DNA of 64,000 nt. Origin: Paraburkholderia domus. GTDB taxonomy: Bacteria; Pseudomonadota; Gammaproteobacteria; Burkholderiales; Burkholderiaceae. How positions within the stretch are numbered: position 1 is the stretch's first letter; the number at the start of each line of letters is the position of its first letter. The notes beneath the pieces are model-generated. The model did no database searches, was not told where the DNA came from, and saw nothing but the letters and a program-made list of their open reading frames with translations. The DNA is taken from assembly GCF_905220705.1 (NCBI RefSeq), contig NZ_CAJNAT010000012.1:124001-188000 (forward strand), read 5' to 3'. The position numbers and the translations under genes were made by a program. Shown piece after piece: positions 61,166-64,000 of the stretch.

Positions 61166-62827
61166 ATGGCAAAAGAGAAAAGCGGCAAGAAAGGCGACAT
61201 GGCTCAAGCCGGCTTTGCGGCGCTCAGCCCGTTCGAACTCAAGGACGAACTGATCAAGGCCGCCGGTGGCGGCGCGGTAGAGCGTGCCGCTAATGCGTCG
61301 ATGCTCAACGCCGGCCGTGGCAACCCGAACTTCCTCGCGACGATTCCGCGCCATGGCTTCTGGCAGCTCGGTCTGTTTGCGATGCGCGAGTCGGAGCGTT
61401 CGTTTGCGTACATGCCCGAAGGGGTGGGCGGTTTTCCGCGCCGCGAAGGGCTCACGGAGCGCTTCGACCTGTTCCTGCGCGAAAACAAGGGCGTCCCCGG
61501 TATCGACTTTCTGCGCGGCGCCGTGTCGTATGTACGTGACCAGCTCGGACTTTCCGCGGGCGACTTTCTCTATGAAATGTGCGAGGGGATTCTCGCGTCG
61601 AACTATCCGGTACCGGACCGGATGCTCAAGTTGTCCGAAGTGATCGTCGGTCAGTATCTGCGCAAGGAGATGATCGGCAACCATCCGTTCGTCGGCGAGT
61701 TCGACGTGTTCGCGGTGGAAGGCGGCACGGCGGCAATGACGTACATCTTCAACACGATGCGCGAGAATCATCTGATCAAGCCGGGTGACACGATTGCGCT
61801 GGGCTTGCCGATTTTCACGCCGTACATCGAAATTCCGCGTCTGAACGACTATCAGCTGAACGTCGTCAATCTCGAAGCCACGGTTGAAAGCGGCTGGCAG
61901 TATTCGAAGAAAGAACTCGACAAGCTGCGCGATCCGAAGGTGAAGGCGTTCTTCCTCGTGAACCCGAGCAACCCGCCTTCGGTGAAGATCGACGACGAAA
62001 GCCTTCAATACATCGCCGACATCGTCAAGGAACGCCCGGATCTGATTCTGTTGACCGACGACGTGTACGGTACTTTCGCTGACGACTTCGTCTCGCTGTT
62101 CGCGCTCGCGCCGAAGAACACCATCCTCGTGTACTCGTACTCGAAGTATTTCGGCGCGACCGGCTGGCGTCTCGGCACGATCGCCACGCATCGCGATAAC
62201 GTGCTCGACAAGCTGATCGCCGAACTGCCGAAGGACGCGAAGAAACAGTTGCACGAGCGTTATGAATCGATCACGACCGAACCGGAAAATCTCAAGTTCA
62301 TCGATCGGCTGGTCGCCGACAGCCGCACTGTCGCGCTGAATCACACGGCGGGTTTGTCGACGCCGCAGCAGGTGCAGATGGTGTTGTTCTCGTTGTTCGC
62401 GCTGATGGACACGCCCGACGCATACAAGAATGCGTTGAAGCGCCTGATCCGCAAGCGCAAGCAGGCGCTGTACGAAGAGGTCGGCATTTCGTTCGAGGAC
62501 GACGATCCGAACCAGGTCGATTACTACACGATTCTCGACATGGAATTTCTCGGTGAGCGGATGTTCGGGCGCGAGTTCGTCGACTGGCTGCTGAAGAACA
62601 CCGAGCCGTCCGAATTGCTGTTCCGCCTCGCGCGTGAAGCGCGCGTCGTGCTGTTGCCGGGACGCGGCTTCGGTACGCAGCATCCGTCGGGACGGGTATC
62701 GCTGGCTAATCTGAACGAGTCGGACTATCGCCAGATTGGCCGGGCGATACGCAAGCTGATCGAGGAATATGTCGAGCGCTATAACGCCGCAACTGGCAAG
62801 AAGCTCGATAAGACCAAGGTGGAGTGA
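61166..62827 (+). CDS. aspD: Aspartate 4-decarboxylase (bifunctional aspartate aminotransferase)
   Basis: A class I/II PLP enzyme of 553 residues, the size of AspD rather than ordinary aminotransferases. SPFELKDELIKAAGGG at the start and NAGRGNPNFLATIPRHGFW are typical. The PLP lysine is in VYSYSKYFGATGWRLG (about residue 327). It converts aspartate to alanine and CO2, consuming a proton; with AspT this generates proton-motive force. GGAG 8 nt upstream selects the ATG at 61166 over an upstream in-frame codon. Confidence 0.95.
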   Translation: MAKEKSGKKGDMAQAGFAALSPFELKDELIKAAGGGAVERAANASMLNAGRGNPNFLATIPRHGFWQLGLFAMRESERSFAYMPEGVGGFPRREGLTERFDLFLRENKGVPGIDFLRGAVSYVRDQLGLSAGDFLYEMCEGILASNYPVPDRMLKLSEVIVGQYLRKEMIGNHPFVGEFDVFAVEGGTAAMTYIFNTMRENHLIKPGDTIALGLPIFTPYIEIPRLNDYQLNVVNLEATVESGWQYSKKELDKLRDPKVKAFFLVNPSNPPSVKIDDESLQYIADIVKERPDLILLTDDVYGTFADDFVSLFALAPKNTILVYSYSKYFGATGWRLGTIATHRDNVLDKLIAELPKDAKKQLHERYESITTEPENLKFIDRLVADSRTVALNHTAGLSTPQQVQMVLFSLFALMDTPDAYKNALKRLIRKRKQALYEEVGISFEDDDPNQVDYYTILDMEFLGERMFGREFVDWLLKNTEPSELLFRLAREARVVLLPGRGFGTQHPSGRVSLANLNESDYRQIGRAIRKLIEEYVERYNAATGKKLDKTKVE

Positions 62828-62865
62828 CAAACTCCTTGCGCAATCGCGCGGATCAGTGAATGATC

Positions 62866-62911
62866 GGACAAGCGGCCCCGCCAGTGTCATTGCTGGCGGG
62901 GCCGCTTGTCC
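62866..62911 (+). terminator. Perfect 19-bp hairpin after aspD
   Basis: The 19-nt arm starting GGACAAGCGG (62866-62884) pairs perfectly with 62893-62911; the loop is 8 nt. It is 38 nt after the aspD stop and 29 nt before the next ATG. Only CTTT follows, so it may act as a partial terminator or as an mRNA-stability element within the operon. Confidence 0.6.
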
Positions 62912-62940
62912 CTTTGCGTTCTGACATTCACGTACCGATC

Positions 62941-64000
62941 ATGCCGACTTCATCCTCTCCCTCCGCTTCTACCGCAGTGCCCTGTCCGGTTGTCGAATCG
63001 CTCGACGCCATTCTTCCCGAAGAGCCGTTGCTGATGATGGGCGCCGGCCCCGTGCCGATTCCCGCGGCGGTTGCCAAGGCCAATACGGTGGTGATCAATC
63101 ACCTGGGCAGCACGATGGTGAAGGTGATCGGCCAGGTGAAGACCATGGCGCGCTACGTATTCCAGACGAATTCGAAGTGGGTGCTGGGCGTGGCAGGGCC
63201 GGGTTCCGCCGCGATGGAAATGGCGATCTCCAACCTCGCGTGGGAAGGCACGCGAGTGCTGAGTATCAAGAACGGTTTTTTCAGCGAGCGGATGGCGGAG
63301 ATGGGACGGCGCGTCGGCGCGCACGTTGCCACGCTCGACGTCGAGGACGGCGCGGTGGCGAGCCTCGAAAGTGTCGCCGAGGCGATCCGCCGCGAGCGGC
63401 CGGAGATCGTCACGGTCGTGCAGGGCGAGACGTCCAATACCGTGTGGAATCATCATTTGAAGGACATTGCCGCGCTCGCGAAAGCGGCCGGCGCGCTGGT
63501 CATTGTCGACGCGGTGTGTACGCTGAGCACAATGCCGCTGGAGATGGACGCTTGGGGGATCGATGCGGTGATTACGGGCGGCCAGAAGGGTTTGTCTTCG
63601 ATCCCGGGTGTCTCGCTGATCGCGTTTTCGGATGAGGCATGGGCGCGCGTGAAGGGCCGGACGGCGCCGAACGCGCATTGGTGTCTCGACGCGTCGCTTG
63701 CGGAAAATTTCTGGCACAACGCGGGCTATCACTACACGGCACCGGTGTCGGGTGTGCTGGCATTGCACGAGGCGCTGCGTCTTGTGTGCGCGGAGACGCT
63801 GGAAAAGCGCTTTGCGCGGCACCTGAAGTGTTCGGTGGCGCTTCAGGCGGGGATCACCGCGTTGGGTTTGCAGTTATATGCGCCGGCGTCTTGCCGCCTG
63901 AACTCGGTTGTCGGCATCGTTGTGCCGGAGCGCTTGAGTCCCGCCGATATCTGCGGGCACATTTCGCGGCATCACCAGGTGGAAATCTCGGGTTCGTTCG
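62941..64000 (+). CDS. Class V PLP-dependent aminotransferase (alanine-glyoxylate/serine-pyruvate type), C-terminus cut by window
   Basis: An ATG at 62941 opens a frame still open at the window end (353 codons seen). The fold-type I class V features are LLMMGAGPVPIPAAVAKAN, VLGVAGPGSAAMEMAISNL, VVQGETSNTVWNHHL, VDAVCTLSTMPLEMDAWGID and the PLP lysine in ITGGQKGLSSIPG (about residue 216). Relatives transfer the amino group of alanine or serine to glyoxylate. Next to aspD it could use the alanine formed from aspartate (inference). Exact substrates cannot be set from this fragment. Confidence 0.85.
   Translation, partial: MPTSSSPSASTAVPCPVVESLDAILPEEPLLMMGAGPVPIPAAVAKANTVVINHLGSTMVKVIGQVKTMARYVFQTNSKWVLGVAGPGSAAMEMAISNLAWEGTRVLSIKNGFFSERMAEMGRRVGAHVATLDVEDGAVASLESVAEAIRRERPEIVTVVQGETSNTVWNHHLKDIAALAKAAGALVIVDAVCTLSTMPLEMDAWGIDAVITGGQKGLSSIPGVSLIAFSDEAWARVKGRTAPNAHWCLDASLAENFWHNAGYHYTAPVSGVLALHEALRLVCAETLEKRFARHLKCSVALQAGITALGLQLYAPASCRLNSVVGIVVPERLSPADICGHISRHHQVEISGSF

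Noticed and set aside
61070..62890. A 606-codon open frame antisense to aspD
   Set aside because: Shadow of a confidently identified gene; composition is Arg/His-rich without domain features.

Overview
This is a chromosomal window of a high-GC betaproteobacterium in the family Burkholderiaceae. Paraburkholderia is the most likely genus. The assignment rests on gene order (yhdP-glnE; recN-nadK-hrcA-hemH-grpE-dnaK-dnaJ; a pabB-pabC fusion; hda-HAD-pcnB-folK-dgk-panB; the tol-pal cluster next to tRNA-Lys), on protein motifs, and on a palindromic extragenic repeat of a type I recall from Burkholderia and Paraburkholderia. No phage, IS element, CRISPR array or obvious island is visible. It reads as core genome plus a few catabolic and transport modules.

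Layout. 1-4.3 kb: end-truncated yhdP and glnE. 4.4-7.1 kb: recN and nadK (minus). 7.4-16.8 kb: hrcA, hemH, an S4-domain RNA-binding gene, the heat-shock genes grpE-dnaK-dnaJ (with a textbook sigma-32 promoter before grpE), and fused pabBC. 17.1-23.5 kb: a tight minus-strand operon perM-hda-HAD-pcnB-folK-dgk-panB. 23.6-30.3 kb: purM, miaA, mutL, dedA, mscS and a small membrane protein. 30.7-37.4 kb: tRNA-Lys, the complete ybgC-tolQRAB-pal-cpoB envelope cluster and an SDR oxidoreductase. 37.6-39.6 kb: a ZTP riboswitch, glyA and nrdR. 39.8-42.9 kb: a five-gene type IV minor pilin operon with overlapping start and stop codons. 42.9-44.4 kb: three small membrane-associated genes (DUF883, yqjE-type, DUF3318). 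44.7-48.5 kb: 1-Cys peroxiredoxin, glutaryl-CoA dehydrogenase with a divergent IclR regulator, and a degenerate EAL protein. 48.8-51.4 kb: hmgA-fahA, the lower homogentisate (tyrosine/phenylalanine) pathway. 51.8-57.0 kb: a dispersed repeat, two MFS transporters, an enoyl-CoA hydratase homologue, a protein resembling plasmid fertility-inhibition factors, and a D-lactate dehydrogenase homologue. 57.6-64 kb: two tandem AspT-type antiporters, aspartate 4-decarboxylase aspD and a truncated class V aminotransferase.

How genes work together. The asp module would take up aspartate, decarboxylate it to alanine and export the alanine, consuming a cytoplasmic proton (a proton-motive metabolic cycle); the class V aminotransferase could use alanine as amino donor. 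GlyA under ZTP control, together with purM, folK, pabBC and panB, makes this a region rich in one-carbon, folate, purine and pantothenate genes. grpE-dnaK-dnaJ and hrcA are the chaperone/heat-shock module. GcdH, the ECH homologue, HmgA and FahA are catabolic.

The most interesting signals are regulatory: the ZTP riboswitch; a strong terminator-like hairpin with a T-tract inside the pabBC coding sequence; start codons placed 6-8 nt after a -10 box (predicted leaderless mRNAs) for nadK, hrcA, mutL and ybgC; and a three-half-site IclR-type operator between gcdH and its regulator. I did not find a convincing wholly new multi-gene system. The best candidate for unusual biology is the aspT-aspT-aspD arrangement.
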